Part shown: positions 34,570 to 45,354 of the stretch, in pieces | How positions within the stretch are numbered: the stretch's first letter is position 1 | How the letters are laid out: each line of letters begins with the position of its first letter | Source of the DNA: Cepaea nemoralis | Lineage: Eukaryota; Mollusca; Gastropoda; Stylommatophora; Helicidae | Length of the DNA stretch: 64,000 nt | Direction: 5' to 3' | NCBI GenBank assembly: GCA_014155875.1 | Contig: JACEFZ010022409.1 | Span: forward strand, 410,001-474,000 | Made by a program: the position numbers and the translations under genes | The notes under the pieces: generated by a model | Databases searched by the model: none | What the model saw: the letters and a program-made list of their open reading frames with translations, nothing else | What the model was told of the DNA's origin: nothing

Positions 34570-34845
34570 GTTCCACATGGCCGAATCGATAAGAACGCGT
34601 GTTCTTAAACATCCGGTGTGCTGATGCCGATGTTAGCTGGTCTATAATGTTGACCTGTCGTCCTTGACTTGGGGACGTTAATTACAAGTACCTCTGAAGT
34701 CGGAGTGGGTTCGCCTGATGGCAAAGGACACTGTTAATAGGGAAAGCTAACCCACCAGCAAAATTCAGTCCATCCCTACTATAAATAGTGTGTATGGACT
34801 ACGCTTGAATTCAAAGCGAGTGAGCGCAAAAAGAAAAAAAAAATT
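34570..34845 (+). mobile_element. SINE-1, full-length-like copy
   Basis: A tRNA-like head (A-box-like TGGCCGAATCGATAAG; decayed B box) is followed by GTCCTTGACTTGGGGACG, then CCTCTGAAGTCGGAGTGGG, CTATAAATAGTGTGTATGG and AAGCGAGTGAGCGCAAA, with an A-rich tail. About 275 bp. Confidence 0.82.
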
Positions 34846-35127
34846 GTATATTTTGTGATCTAGGAAATCTACTAATATGCATTACTGCAGTTGTGGTTGT
34901 ATTTATATTCATTTAGTATCTACTCCATGTTGAACTCAACTTATTAACATCATTTTGCAGTCTGCCCTCGTCGCTGTAAAACAGGCACTGATCTTCTCAA
35001 ATAAAAGCTGTATACTGCAGAAATTACACAACATAAACTAAAGCAATGAGATACATTATCCAAGACTCGTATTCCCACAGTAAATTAGATTGTCTGCCAT
35101 GGAAATTTTAAACTGACTATCATGCCT
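34846..35127. other. no feature recognised
   Basis: AT-rich low-copy spacer. Confidence 0.35.
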
Positions 35128-35335
35128 GCTTGCTTGCATTAAGTTGACTTTTGTATATCGGTCGCTTGCCCCAGGGCGGCCTGTAGAAAGAATCGCTCAC
35201 AGCACAAAACTCCATAGCTCCAGAGACGAGCCTCAGGAGTCTCCGAGAAGATTGCACTCGAAAGACGGAGTTGGGAAACGAAACCACAGACCGCGAGGCA
35301 GGTGGTTTAACCACTCGGCCACGGAGACTCCTGGG
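35128..35335 (-). mobile_element. SINE-5, tRNA-derived
   Basis: The minus strand begins GGAGTCTCCGTGGCCGAGTG, with A box TGGCCGAGTGGTTAA and a B-box-like GGTTTCGTTTCCC about 45 nt on, as in a tRNA-Ser/Leu-type head. An unrelated body follows with a repeat of GAGACTCCTGAGG. Intact tRNA folding is not supported downstream of the B box, so I call it a SINE rather than a tRNA gene. Confidence 0.65.
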
Positions 35336-35340
35336 TGTGT

Positions 35341-36065
35341 AACTGCGCTGTGATAGTATTCACACATCTTGTGATTGCTTGTGATAGTATTCACACATCT
35401 TGTGATTGCCTGTGATAGTATTCACACATCTTATGATTGCTTGTGATAGTATTCACACATCTTGTGATTCCTTGTGATAGTATTCACACATCTTGTGGTG
35501 GCATGTGATAGTATTCACACAGCTGGTGGTGGCATGTGATAGTATTCACACAGTTCGTGGTGGCATGTGATAGTATTCACAAAGTTTGTTGTGGCATGTG
35601 ATAGTATCCACACATTTCGTGGTGGCATGTGATAGTATTCACAGATCTTGTGGTGACATGTGATAGTATTCACAGATCTTGTGGTGGCATGTGATAGTAT
35701 TCACACAGTTTGTGGTTGCATGTGATAGTATTCACACATCTTGTGGTTACTTGTGATAGTATTCACACAGCTTGTAGTTGCATGTGTTAGTATTCACAGA
35801 TCTTGTGGTGGCATGTGATAGTATTCACACAGTTTGTGGTTGCATGTGATAGTATTCACACATCTTGTGGTTACTTGTGATAGTATTCACACAGCTTGTA
35901 GTTGCATGTGTTAGTATTCACAGATCTTGTGGTGGCATGTGATAGTATTCACACAGTTTGTGGTTGCATGTGATAGTATTCACACATCTTGTGGTTACTT
36001 GTGATAGTATTCACACAGCTTGTAGTTGCATGTGTTAGTATTCACAGATCTTGTGGGTGCATGTT
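35341..36065. repeat. 31-bp minisatellite, about 23 units
   Basis: The unit is close to GTGGTTGCATGTGATAGTAT plus TCACACATCTT. A three- to four-unit block (AGTTTGTGG, ATCTTGTGG, AGCTTGTAG) recurs three times from about 35690 to 36050, a higher-order repeat of about 125 bp. Confidence 0.93.
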
Positions 36066-36261
36066 TATATTTATGTGGTGTCTTTGATTGAATGTAAGAG
36101 ATTGTTTTGGCGCCTGGTGTTCCTTGCCAAATCGAGAAGATCTGATCATTCGGGGCCACATCGATTGACGGATGTCAGACGCGGCAGTCGGGCAAACTTT
36201 GAGCTATAGCCTACAATGGGTGACGTTGTGATATTCTAGTATGATAATTTGGTCACGTCTA

Positions 36262-36512
36262 GTGTGAGTCGGGTGGTCAAGTGGTTTCACACTCGCCTCA
36301 TACGCTAGTTCTATGAGTTCTATCCCGGTCTAGTCAGGGATATGCACTACTGACGAGCTTAAACGAGAGCGAAACTCGGTCTAGTGCTTCCAGTCCGACG
36401 TGGACAGGACCCAAGATTCGTACAGGAATGCGACCAGTGTTTCCAGTAATGGGTGGTATTCAATCTTCAAACCTCAAATCCCGAAACCACCAAATAAATC
36501 AAATCGAATTAT
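36262..36512 (+). mobile_element. SINE-4, copy 1
   Basis: tRNA-like head GTCGGGTGGTCAAGTGGTTT (A box) and GAGTTCTATCCC (B-box-like). The body contains GGGATATGCACTACTGACGA and the tail AAATCCCGAAACCACC then AAATAAATC. A second copy lies at 48140-48345. Confidence 0.8.
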
Positions 36513-36699
36513 ACTTTGACTGAAATTCTTTAAAAAAAAACATAGTCACTGGTATAGTTCTGAAACATCTATTATCCCCGAGTTAATTATACATTAAGAT
36601 TACATAAAATTGGCTGGAACCTAATTTAACATGCGAATATACCTGTCTGTCTGTCTCCCTAATGCGCTGTTCTCATTAAGTTTGGCAATTGCCAGTAAG

Positions 36700-38098
36700 C
36701 GTTCGCGTTTGTTGCTCCTTGTAAAGCACTCAATGACTTCTCATTGTCGAGATCAAATGTCTCTACTCCTTATAACATGCTCAATGACTCCTCGTTGTCG
36801 AAATCTAATTTATCTACTCCTTATAACATACTCAATGACCCTTCACTGCCTACATTTAATTTCTCTACTTCTTATTATATGCTCAATCTGAGTGTCTAAA
36901 TCTAAATTCTCCACTCCCTATAGCACGCTCAAAGTTTCACTGTCTACATCTAAATTCTCCACCCCTTATAGCACGCTCAAAGTTTCACTGTCTACATCTA
37001 AATTCTCTACTCCTTATAGCACGCTCAAAGTTTCACTGTCTACATCTAAATTCTCTACTCCTTATAGCACGCTCAAAGTTTCACTGTCTACATCTAAATT
37101 CTCTACTCCTTATAGCACGCTCAAAGTTTCACTGTCTACATCTAAATTCTCCACTCCTTATAGCACGCTCAAAGTTTCACTGTCTACATCTAAATTCTCT
37201 ACTCTTTATAACACGCTGAAAGTTTCACTGTCTACATCTAAATTCTTTACTCCTTATAGCACGCTCAAAGTTTCACTGTCTACATCTAAATTCTCTACTC
37301 TTTATAACACGCTCAAAGTTTCACTGTCTACATCTAACTTCTCTACTCTTTATAACACGCTCAACGTTTCACTGTCTACATCTAAATTCTCTACTCCTTA
37401 TAACACGCTCAAAGTTTCACTGTCTACATCTAAATTCTCTACTCCTTATAACACGCTCAAAGTTTCACTGTCTACATCTAAATTCTCTACTCCTTATAAC
37501 ACGCTCAAAGTTTCACTGTCTACATCTAAATTCTCTACTCCTTATAACACGCTCAAAGTTTCACTGTCTACATCTAAATTCTCTACTCCTTATAACACGC
37601 TCAAAGTTTCACTGTCTACATCTAAATTCTCTACTCCTCACTGTCTACATCTAAATTCTTTACTCCTTATAGCACGCTCAAAGTTTCACTGTCTACATCT
37701 AACTTCTCTACTCTTTATAACACGCTCAACGTTTCACTGTCTACATCTAAATTCTCTACTCCTTATAACACGCTCAAAGTTTCACTGTCTACATTTAAAT
37801 TCTCTACTCCTTATAACACGCTCAGTGGCTCCTCACTGTCTACATCTAAATTCTCTACTCCTCACTGTCTACATCTAAATTCTCTACTCCTCACTGTCTA
37901 CATCTAAATTCTCTACTCCTCACTGTCTACATCTAAATTCTCTACTCCTTATAACACGCTCAGTGGCTCCTCACTGTCTACATCTAAATTCTCTACTCCT
38001 CACTGTCTACATCTAAATTCTCTACTCCTCACTGTCTACATCTAAATTCTCTACTCCTTATAACACGCTCAGTGACTCCTCACTGTCTGTATCTAAAT
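36700..38098. repeat. 48-bp minisatellite with 29-bp short units
   Basis: The unit is CACTGTCTACATCTAAATTC, TCTACTCCTTATAACACG, then CTCAAAGTTT (48 bp). At both edges and inside (about 37625-38060) shortened 29-bp units occur. Because 48 is divisible by three, a 328-codon frame (36892-37878) with a 16-residue repeat stays open. It has no signal peptide, and base changes are not synonymous-biased. Confidence 0.93.
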
Positions 38099-38239
38099 TC
38101 CCTGGTCAGTCTGCGGTGTTTCCCTGTTCCCTCGAGGATGGCCTGGCCCGTTGACGTGTCAAGCCATTTAACGTCTTGCGTGTATTATCTAGCCCGCGCT
38201 GACACACCCAGTCCAAGGTTCCAAATCGCCTGCAGATGA

Positions 38240-38400
38240 TTCGGAAGTAGACAAACTTGCGTTGATTTCGATGGTATGTGCGTCGGTCGTTCTGAAAGCA
38301 ATAACAAACAACTGATCGTACAAATTGCTTAGTAAATCACAAACTGTTATAATTGCCGGGGTTGGCTGCTACCTCCTGTAAAGGACACGCCACAAAGTAA
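38240..38400 (+). mobile_element. SINE-2, copy
   Basis: Core TCGGTCGTTCTGAAAGCAAT and end CTCCTGTAAAGGACACGC are recognisable. The tRNA-like head is decayed (about 38215-38240). Confidence 0.7.
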
Positions 38401-38471
38401 TGAAATTACAACTTGAATGCTAAGTCCCCATCTCTCACATGCATTCAGAAATGCAGGTACATTTAAAAAAA

Positions 38472-38560
38472 AAAAATTAATTGCATACCCTTTATAGGAC
38501 ATGGCAATCAACCCCAGCATTTTTGGTCTGTTTGTGATTCCTTGGCATCACTAGCTAGTC
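38472..38560 (-). mobile_element. SINE-2, 3' fragment
   Basis: TTGCATACCCTTTATAGGAC and AATCAACCCCAGCATTTTT match the SINE-2 3' end in inverse orientation. A-rich run at 38464-38476. Confidence 0.7.
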
Positions 38561-38689
38561 TGCTTCCTAATCGCAGGTACTTTTCAGCACTTAACAGCCA
38601 TTGTTTCGCTGTTGTTGGCAACTGGTTAGGTAAGTTTATATTTTTGCTTGCGCCAGCAACGGTTGACTTGAAGAATGTGTGGATCAGGA

Positions 38690-39168
38690 AGTTCATATGA
38701 AGACTGCCTACAGCAGACGACAGCCTACACCAGACGACAGTCTACAGCAGACGACAGCCTACAGCAGACGACAGCCTACACCAGACGACAGCCTACAGCA
38801 GACGACAGCCTACAGCAGACGACAATCTACAGCAGACGACAGCCTACAGCAGACGACAGTCTACAGCAGACGACAGCCTACAGCAGACGACAGTTTACAG
38901 CAGACGACAGCCTACAGCAGACGACAGCCTACAGCAGACGACAGCCTACAGCAGACGACAGTCTACAGCAGACGACAGCCTACAGCAGACGACAGTCTAC
39001 AGCAGACGACAGCCTACAGCAGACGACAACCGACAGCAGACGACAGTCTACAGCAGACGACAGTCTACAGCAGACGACAGCCTACAGCAGACGACAGCCT
39101 ACAGCAGACGACAACCGACAGCAGACGACAGTCTACAGCAGACGACAGTCTACAGCAGACGACACACT
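38690..39168. repeat. 17-bp minisatellite, about 28 units
   Basis: The unit is CAGACGACAGCCTACAG, with AGTCTAC, ACACCAG and ACAACCGAC variants. Confidence 0.95.
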
Positions 39169-39800
39169 GAAGCGCCCCACCAGGCGGGTGGCGGACCGCA
39201 GACAGGTCCCACTTAGCCCAGTGTACTGTGAATAATCGAATCTATAACATGTTTATTTACGTCTCCAGTGAGTGATGCTGTTTTATGCTGATGCCACAGA
39301 CACTGTAGGACCGCTGGAAATCCGTTTTGTTTGGATGATGGATACCACCAGTTGTCATAATTGGCATAATTCGCCCGCTAGAGGCTGGAAATTTGTCCCT
39401 CAATGCGAAGAATCGTCACAGCCTGTCTCTGCTAGCATCAGTTCATGAAGAAACACAACTTCGGCATTCGTTGGGCACGTCCCAACATGTGGTAACTCTG
39501 TTTTACTTTTGTTCCAGTTTGTGTGGGATGAGCTGTTCAATTCATTGTTGAATGTTAGCTGCTCGGTTGGTCATTTTGTTGGTTGCCAGGTCTGCTACAG
39601 TCTTGAGTTTATAACTCTTTAAGACGATTAAATATTGGCTCACAAATTGTATGAGCCATGGAAAGGACTTGCATCTGTCGGGGTCAGACTAGTGTAGGGG
39701 TTTTCCACTCGTTCCTGTACTCAAGTGCCATAACATGAGCACTGTGTTGCTGAGTCTTTTTCCCGTCTCCAAGTACAGCGTGGTGGGCAATAAGTTTGTT
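39169..39800. other. no gene recognised
   Basis: About 630 bp of low-copy sequence. No transposon similarity or credible coding frame was recognised. Confidence 0.35.
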
Positions 39801-39804
39801 GTTC

Positions 39805-40062
39805 ATCCATCGTGTGCCATGCCGATAAGCTTGGGCGGCCATGATTCGCCATCTCACGCGATCACCAGAGTCGTGGATCAGCTCAGTGTTCTTGTCTCAA
39901 CCATGCTACATGATCAAACCATCCAGGTATTTATTTCTCAACCTTTCCCTTGTTCTCTTCCCCTCGATCTTGCCATTTGTCACCAAGGTCTCTAATTTAT
40001 TTCTTCTCGTAACGTGGCCAAAAATCTTTGACTTTATAAGTCTAATTTCTATAATCATTTAG
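39805..40062 (-). pseudogene. LINE-A 3' end, copy 6
   Basis: The plus strand reads the inverse of the family end: CATCCATCGTGTGCCATGCC, ATCACCAGAGTCGTGGATC, CTCGATCTTGCCATTTGTCA, breaking off around 40062. It abuts a SINE-2 fragment. Confidence 0.8.
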
Positions 40063-40067
40063 ACGTT

Positions 40068-40262
40068 AGAAATTTGTTGTGTATCTTTTATAGAACGTCG
40101 TACTCAACCCGAGCATTGTCTGTCTAGTAGTGATTCTCTAGGCAATTTTACATCAGTGGTTTACTACTGCATTCTAAACAGCCGATGCCAATACCTATGT
40201 GAAAATCAACGCAAAGCGGTATGCTAGCTGCGATTCACTTGGAACTGTAGGACTACAGAACA
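40068..40262 (-). mobile_element. SINE-2, diverged copy
   Basis: Matches other minus-oriented copies at AACCCGAGCATTGTC, TTTACTACTGCATTCT and AACGCAAAGCGGTATGCT, with many substitutions. Confidence 0.65.
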
Positions 40263-40319
40263 CAGAACTAAGCAGAGATTGATGATCGTGTGAAATGAAG
40301 AACAGTGAATGCTCACACA

Positions 40320-40440
40320 TAGCGACACGGCTCCATCATGATGGGGAGTGTACGTCAATGACTCCATCACGTGACTCATTAGTTGATGACTCCACCACGT
40401 GACTCATCACTTGATGACCATCACGTGACTCATCAGTGGC
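40320..40440. repeat. short tandem repeat, about 28-bp unit
   Basis: Four copies containing CACGTGACTCAT with GATGACTCCA. The adjacent 40441-40680 holds nothing recognisable. Confidence 0.8.
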
Positions 40441-40679
40441 CCCAGGTATGGACAGAAGGTCTATTGACATGTCACTTCTGGGTTGTCAAGCTGCCTTCGC
40501 TGTCCCTGAGCCAGAGACGCAGACTTACCAGAGTCTGGGCGTCACGTCTGCGGAGAGACTTGTCGAAACCTGGAACGTCTGGCAGCCGGGTAATCCAGTC
40601 TGTAGATGGATCCCATTACGGAGAAGTGCTCTAGGATCCCAGCCAGTGTAGGTCATGACCCAGCCATTAATGCAGCCCA

Positions 40680-40780
40680 TCGTTGTATGTGAACCATCTT
40701 TGCTTTATATTGAGATCTGTCTAGGGTTGATGGTGAAAACAAAACCATCGTTGTATGTGAACCACATTGCTTTTGCCTAC
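40680..40780. repeat. remnant of the 68-bp array, left of the satellite
   Basis: Two diverged units containing CGTTGTATGTGAACCA, ATTGAGATCTGTCTAGGGTT, similar to units at 43595-43860 and 45360-45850. Confidence 0.75.
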
Positions 40781-43594
40781 GTTTGGTAGTGATGGTTAGC
40801 CAAACCGCCCTTGTATTTAAACGTTTGGTAGTGATGGTTAGTCAAACCGCCCTTGTATTTAAACGTTTGGTAGTGATGGTTAGCCAAACCGCCCTTGTAT
40901 TTAAACGTTTGGTAGTGATGGTTAGCCAAACCGCCCTTGTATTTAAACGTTTGGTAGTGATGGTTAGCCAAACCGCCCTTGTATTTACACGTTTAGTAGT
41001 GATGGTTAGCCAAACCGCCCTTGTATTTAAACGTTTGGTAGTGATGGTTAGCCAAACCGCCCTTGTATTTATACGTTTGGTAGTGATGGTTAGCCAAACC
41101 GCCCTTGTATTTATACGTTTGGTAGTGATGGTTAGCCAAACCGCCCTTGTATTTAAACGTTTGGTAGTGATGGTTAGCCAAACCGCCCTTGTATTTATAC
41201 GTTTGGTAGTGATGGTTAGCCAAACCGCCCTTGTATTTACACGTTTGGTAGTGATGGTTAGCCAAACCGCCCTTGTATTTATACGTTTGGTAGTGATGGT
41301 TAGCCAAACCGCCCTTGTATTTATACGTTTGGTAGTAATGGTTAGCCAAACCGCCCTTGTATTTATACGTTTAGTAGTGATGGTTAGCCAAACCGCCCTT
41401 GTATTTATACGTTTGGTAGTGATGGTTAGCCAAACCGCCCTTGTATTTAAACGTTTAGCAGTGATGGTTAGCCAAACCGCCCTTGTATTTAAACGTTTGG
41501 TAGTGATGGTTAGCCAAACCGCCCTTGTATTTACACGTTTGGTAGTGATGGTTAGCCAAACCGCCCTTGTATTTACACGTTTAGTAGTGATGGTTAGCCA
41601 AACCGCCCTTGTATTTAAACGTTTGGTAGTGATGGTTAGCCAAACCGCCCTTGTATTTATACGTTTGGTAGTGATGGTTAGCCAAACCGCCCTTGTATTT
41701 ACACGTTTGGTAGTGATGGTTAGCCAAACCGCCCTTGTATTTAAACGTTTAGCAGTGATGGTTAGCCAAACCGCCCTTGTATTTAAACGTTTGGTAGTGA
41801 TGGTTAGCCAAACCGCCCTTGTATTTAAACGTTTGGTAGTGATGGTTAGCCAAACCGCCCTTGTATTTATACGTTTGGTAGTGATGGTTAGCCAAACCGC
41901 CCTTGTATTTAAACGTTTAGCAGTGATGGTTAGCCAAACCGCCCTTGTATTTAAACGTTTGGTAGTGATGGTTAGCCAAACCGCCCTTGTATTTAAACGT
42001 TTGGTAGTGATGGTTAGCCAAACCGCCCTTGTATTTAAACGTTTGGTAGTGATGGTTAGCCAAACCGCCCTTGTATTTAAACGTTTGGTAGTGATGGTTA
42101 GCCAAACCGCCCTTGTATTTAAACGTTTGGTAGTGATGGTTAGCCAAACCGCCCTTGTATTTATACGTTTGGTAGTGATGGTTAGCCAAACCGCCCTTGT
42201 ATTTATACGTTTGGTAGTGATGGTTAGCCAAACCGCCCTTGTATTTATACGTTTGGTAGTGATGGTTAGCCAAACCGCCCTTGTATTTATACGTTTGGTA
42301 GTGATGGTTAGCCAAACCGCCCTTGTATTTATACGTTTGGTAGTGATGGTTAGCCAAACCGCCCTTGTATTTATACGTTTGGTAGTGATGGTTAGCCAAA
42401 CCGCCCTTGTATTTATACGTTTGGTAGTGATGGTTAGCCAAACCGCCCTTGTATTTAAACGTTTGGTAGTGATGGTTAGCCAAACCGCCCTTGTATTTAT
42501 ACGTTTGGTAGTGATGGTTAGCCAAACCGCCCTTGTATTTAAACGTTTGGTAGTGATGGTTAGCCAAACCGCCCTTGTATTTAAACGTTTGGTAGTGATG
42601 GTTAGCCAAACCGCCCTTGTATTTAAACGTTTGGTAGTGATGGTTAGCCAAACCGCCCTTGTATTTAAACGTTTGGTAGTGATGGTTAGCCAAACCGCCC
42701 TTGTATTTATACGTTTGGTAGTGATGGTTAGCCAAACCGCCCTTGTATTTACACGTTTAGTAGTGATGGTTAGCCAAACCGCCCTTGTATTTATACGTTT
42801 GGTAGTGATGGTTAGCCAAACCGCCCTTGTATTTATACGTTTAGTAGTGATGGTTAGCCAAACCGCCCTTGTATTTATACGTTTGGTAGTGATGGTTAGC
42901 CAAACCGCCCTTGTATTTATACGTTTGGTAGTGATGGTTAGCCAAACCGCCCTTGTATTTAAACGTTTAGCAGTGATGTTTAGCCAAACCGCCCTTGTAT
43001 TTAAACGTTTGGTAGTGATGGTTAGCCAAACCGCCCTTGTATTTAAACGTTTGGTAGTGATGGTTAGCCAAACCGCCCTTGTATTTAAACGTTTGGTAGT
43101 GATGGTTAGCCAAACCGCCCTTGTATTTACACGTTTAGTAGTGATGGTTAGCCAAACCGCCCTTGTATTTATACGTTTGGTAGTGATGGTTAGCCAAACC
43201 GCCCTTGTATTTATACGTTTGGTAGTGATGGTTAGCCAAACCGCCCTTGTATTTATACGTTTGGTAGTGATGGTTAGCCAAACCGCCCTTGTATTTAAAC
43301 GTTTAGCAGTGATGGTTAGCCAAACCGCCCTTGTATTTATACGTTTGGTAGTGATGGTTAGCCAAACCGCCCTTGTATTTATACGTTTGGTAGTGATGGT
43401 TAGCCAAACCGCCCTTGTATTTATACGTTTGGTAGTGATGGTTAGCCAAACCGCCCTTGTATTTATACGTTTGGTAGTGATGGTTAGCCAAACCGCCCTT
43501 GTATTTATACGTTTGGTAGTGATGGTTAGCCAAACCGCCCTTGTATTTAAACGTTTAGCAGTGATGGTTAGCCAAACCGCCCTTGTATTTAAAC
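40781..43594. repeat. 42-bp satellite, 67 units
   Basis: The unit is TTTGGTAGTGATGGTTAGCC then AAACCGCCCTTGTATTTAAACG (42 bp); length divided by unit is 67. Variation is concentrated at two linked sites (AAACG/ATACG/ACACG, and TTTGG/TTTAGT/TTTAGC). Forty-two is divisible by three, so a 948-codon frame is open across the whole array, and others on the minus strand. The variants change amino acids (K/I/T) and there is no sign of coding selection. Confidence 0.97.
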
Positions 43595-43860
43595 GATATT
43601 GCTGTAGTTTTGTTATTTGTGACAGGTAGCAAACACATCGTTGTATGCAAGCGATCTTGTTGTCTCTTGAGACCTGTCTAGGGTTAACCGTGACAGTAGT
43701 AAATCCACCATTGTATGCACACGATATTGGTGTCTATAGAGACATGTCTAAGGTTATCAGTGATAGTAGTAAATCCACTATTGTATGTAAGCGATCTTGT
43801 TGTCTTTTGAGACTTCTCTAAAGTTATTCGTTACAGTAATAAATCCACCATTGTAAGTAA
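43595..43860. repeat. 68-bp array, middle block
   Basis: About four units containing GTAAATCCACCATTGTATG, CGATCTTGTTGTC and GAGACCTGTCTAAGGTTA. The 42-bp satellite unit equals this unit minus about 27 bp. Confidence 0.85.
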
Positions 43861-43884
43861 TTCAATCGAATTTAATGAAACACT

Positions 43885-44649
43885 CTACTTAGCCTTTGTC
43901 CGCCAAAAAAATGCATTTAATAGAGTAGATAGAAACAAGTTGTGGGAAATCCTTAAACAATATGGAGTGAGTACACATCTAACAAACCTATGTAGAAGCT
44001 TATGCAACAACAGTGAATGCATAGTGAGAGCAACTGGAGGACACTCAGAACCCTTCACCGTAAGATCTGGAGTACGACAAGGTTGTGTCCTGTCCCCTCT
44101 CTTGTTCATAACATATATAGACAACATATGTATATAAACCAGCCAAACAGAGACCGCAAGAACACCACATGACGAGAACACAGAAGAAGAACCATCTGCA
44201 AATCTAACCATTAAAGAACTCCTGTTTGCGGATGACTAAGCACTAATAGCAAAATCAGAAGCTGAATTACAAGACCACATAAATAGTCTAAACGAAATGT
44301 ATAGGGAACATAACATGAAGATTAGCACAAGGAAAACAGACGTAATGACTGTAACTAAAGAAGAAACAGCAACAACGATTCACCTAAACGAAAATACCTT
44401 GAAACAAATAAATATTTTCAAGTACCTAAGTGACCTCTGAAGTCGGAGTGGGCTCACCTGAATGGCGAGGGGCACCGGTACAAGAGAAAGCAAGCCCACG
44501 CGTAAAATGCAGTCCTTTACTACTTTAAACAGTGTGTAAGGACTACACTTGAGTTTAAGCCAGCGAACACAGAAGAAGAAGAAGAAGAAGAAGAAGAAGA
44601 AGAAGAAGAAGAAGAAGAAGAAGAAGAAGAAGAAGAAGAAGAAGAAGAA

Positions 44650-44693
<44 letters not shown>

Positions 44694-45170
44694 GGAGGAA
44701 GAGGAAGAGGAAGAAGAAGGAAGGGGAAGAAGAAGGAAGAACCACCACCACCACCACCTAGAAAGTATAATATCATCACCTGGCAAATCAGAAGACGCGG
44801 TCGAAAATAGATGCGAAAAGGCAAACCAACTCATTGGACAAATGGCACCAACACTAAAAGACAAACATGTATCAATAACTACTAAGAAAGGACTTTACAA
44901 CACAATCTTCCTACCAACTCATGTTACCAATGCCAAACCTGGACAATGACAGAAAAAGAGAAAAGAAAAATGACAACAACAGAAATGAGGTTCCTGAGAA
45001 GAATACTCAATGTATCAAGAAGAGATAAGATCAGAAATGAAGAAATCAGGACTAAAGTGGGGGTAATAGCTACACTAGCATTTATTAGAAGACAGCAAGT
45101 CAAATGGTTTGGCCATGCAAGTAGGTTACCAGTTAACAGCATACCACAACAAGCAATGATGTAGAGACCA
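43885..45170 (+). pseudogene. LINE-C reverse transcriptase fragment
   Basis: Starts within motif A (KNAFNRVDRNKLWEIL), then YGVSTHLTNLCRSL, motif B GVRQGCVLSPLLF (about 44069-44106), motif C LFADD (44222-44236, followed by a stop), MKISTRKTDVM and IFKYL. After the SINE come SIISSPGKSEDAVENR, then MRFLRRILNVSRRDKIRNEE and QQVKWFGHASRLP. Stops near 44135, 44240 and 44950 make it non-functional. Confidence 0.85.
44429..44755 (+). mobile_element. SINE-1 3' half with long (GAA)n tail, inside LINE-C
   Basis: ACCTCTGAAGTCGGAGTGGG, AGTGTGTAAGGACTACAC and AGCCAGCGAACACAG, then (GAA)n at 44572-44670 grading to GAG/AAG and (CCA)n. LINE-C coding resumes immediately after. Only ACCTA is shared at both junctions (44424-44428 and 44756-44760), and AAGTACCT is common to LINE and SINE, so microhomology-mediated joining is possible. 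Confidence 0.8.
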
Positions 45171-45219
45171 GATGGAAACAGAGGAAGAGGCTGACCACGT
45201 AAACGATGGACGCAGGGAA

Positions 45220-45300
45220 TAACAGAGTCCATGTGAGTATCCATACATGAGGCCCATAAGCGGGCACTCTCCCGCTGTTTATACTTCACCTCGAAACCGC
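45220..45300 (+). promoter_or_regulatory. LINE-C 3' UTR hairpin
   Basis: An inverted repeat of the form GCCCGTAAACGGGC, followed by ACTCTCCCG, sits about 90 bp from the 3' end. It is kept in the truncated tails at 5749-5838 and 49945-50045. It is plausibly part of the RT recognition region; that role is inferred. Confidence 0.5.
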
Positions 45301-45354
45301 AAGGCACAAGAGGAACATGATGAGATGAGATGAGATGAGATGAGATGAGATGAG

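Larger units (their letters stand above)
43861..45354 (+). mobile_element. LINE-C, 5'-truncated, inserted in the 68-bp array
   Basis: Flanked by an 11-bp near-duplicate, ATTGTAAGTAA (43850-43860) and ATTGTATGTAA (45355-45365), which is native array sequence. The 3' end carries the hairpin region GCCCATAAGCGGGC (45252-45265) and a (GATGA)n tail. A SINE-1-type insert splits it at 44429-44755. Confidence 0.85.

Noticed and set aside
35128..35335. Functional tRNA-Ser/Leu gene
   Set aside because: A and B boxes are tRNA-like, but the B-box region deviates and no complete acceptor or T stem could be paired by eye; a SINE head is more likely.
36892..37878. 328-aa protein with 16-residue repeats
   Set aside because: Product of the 48-bp minisatellite; no start context, flanking domain or coding-like substitution pattern.
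40783..43629. 948-aa repetitive protein
   Set aside because: The frame exists only because a 42-bp unit without stops is repeated; variants alter residues freely and the other strand is open as well.
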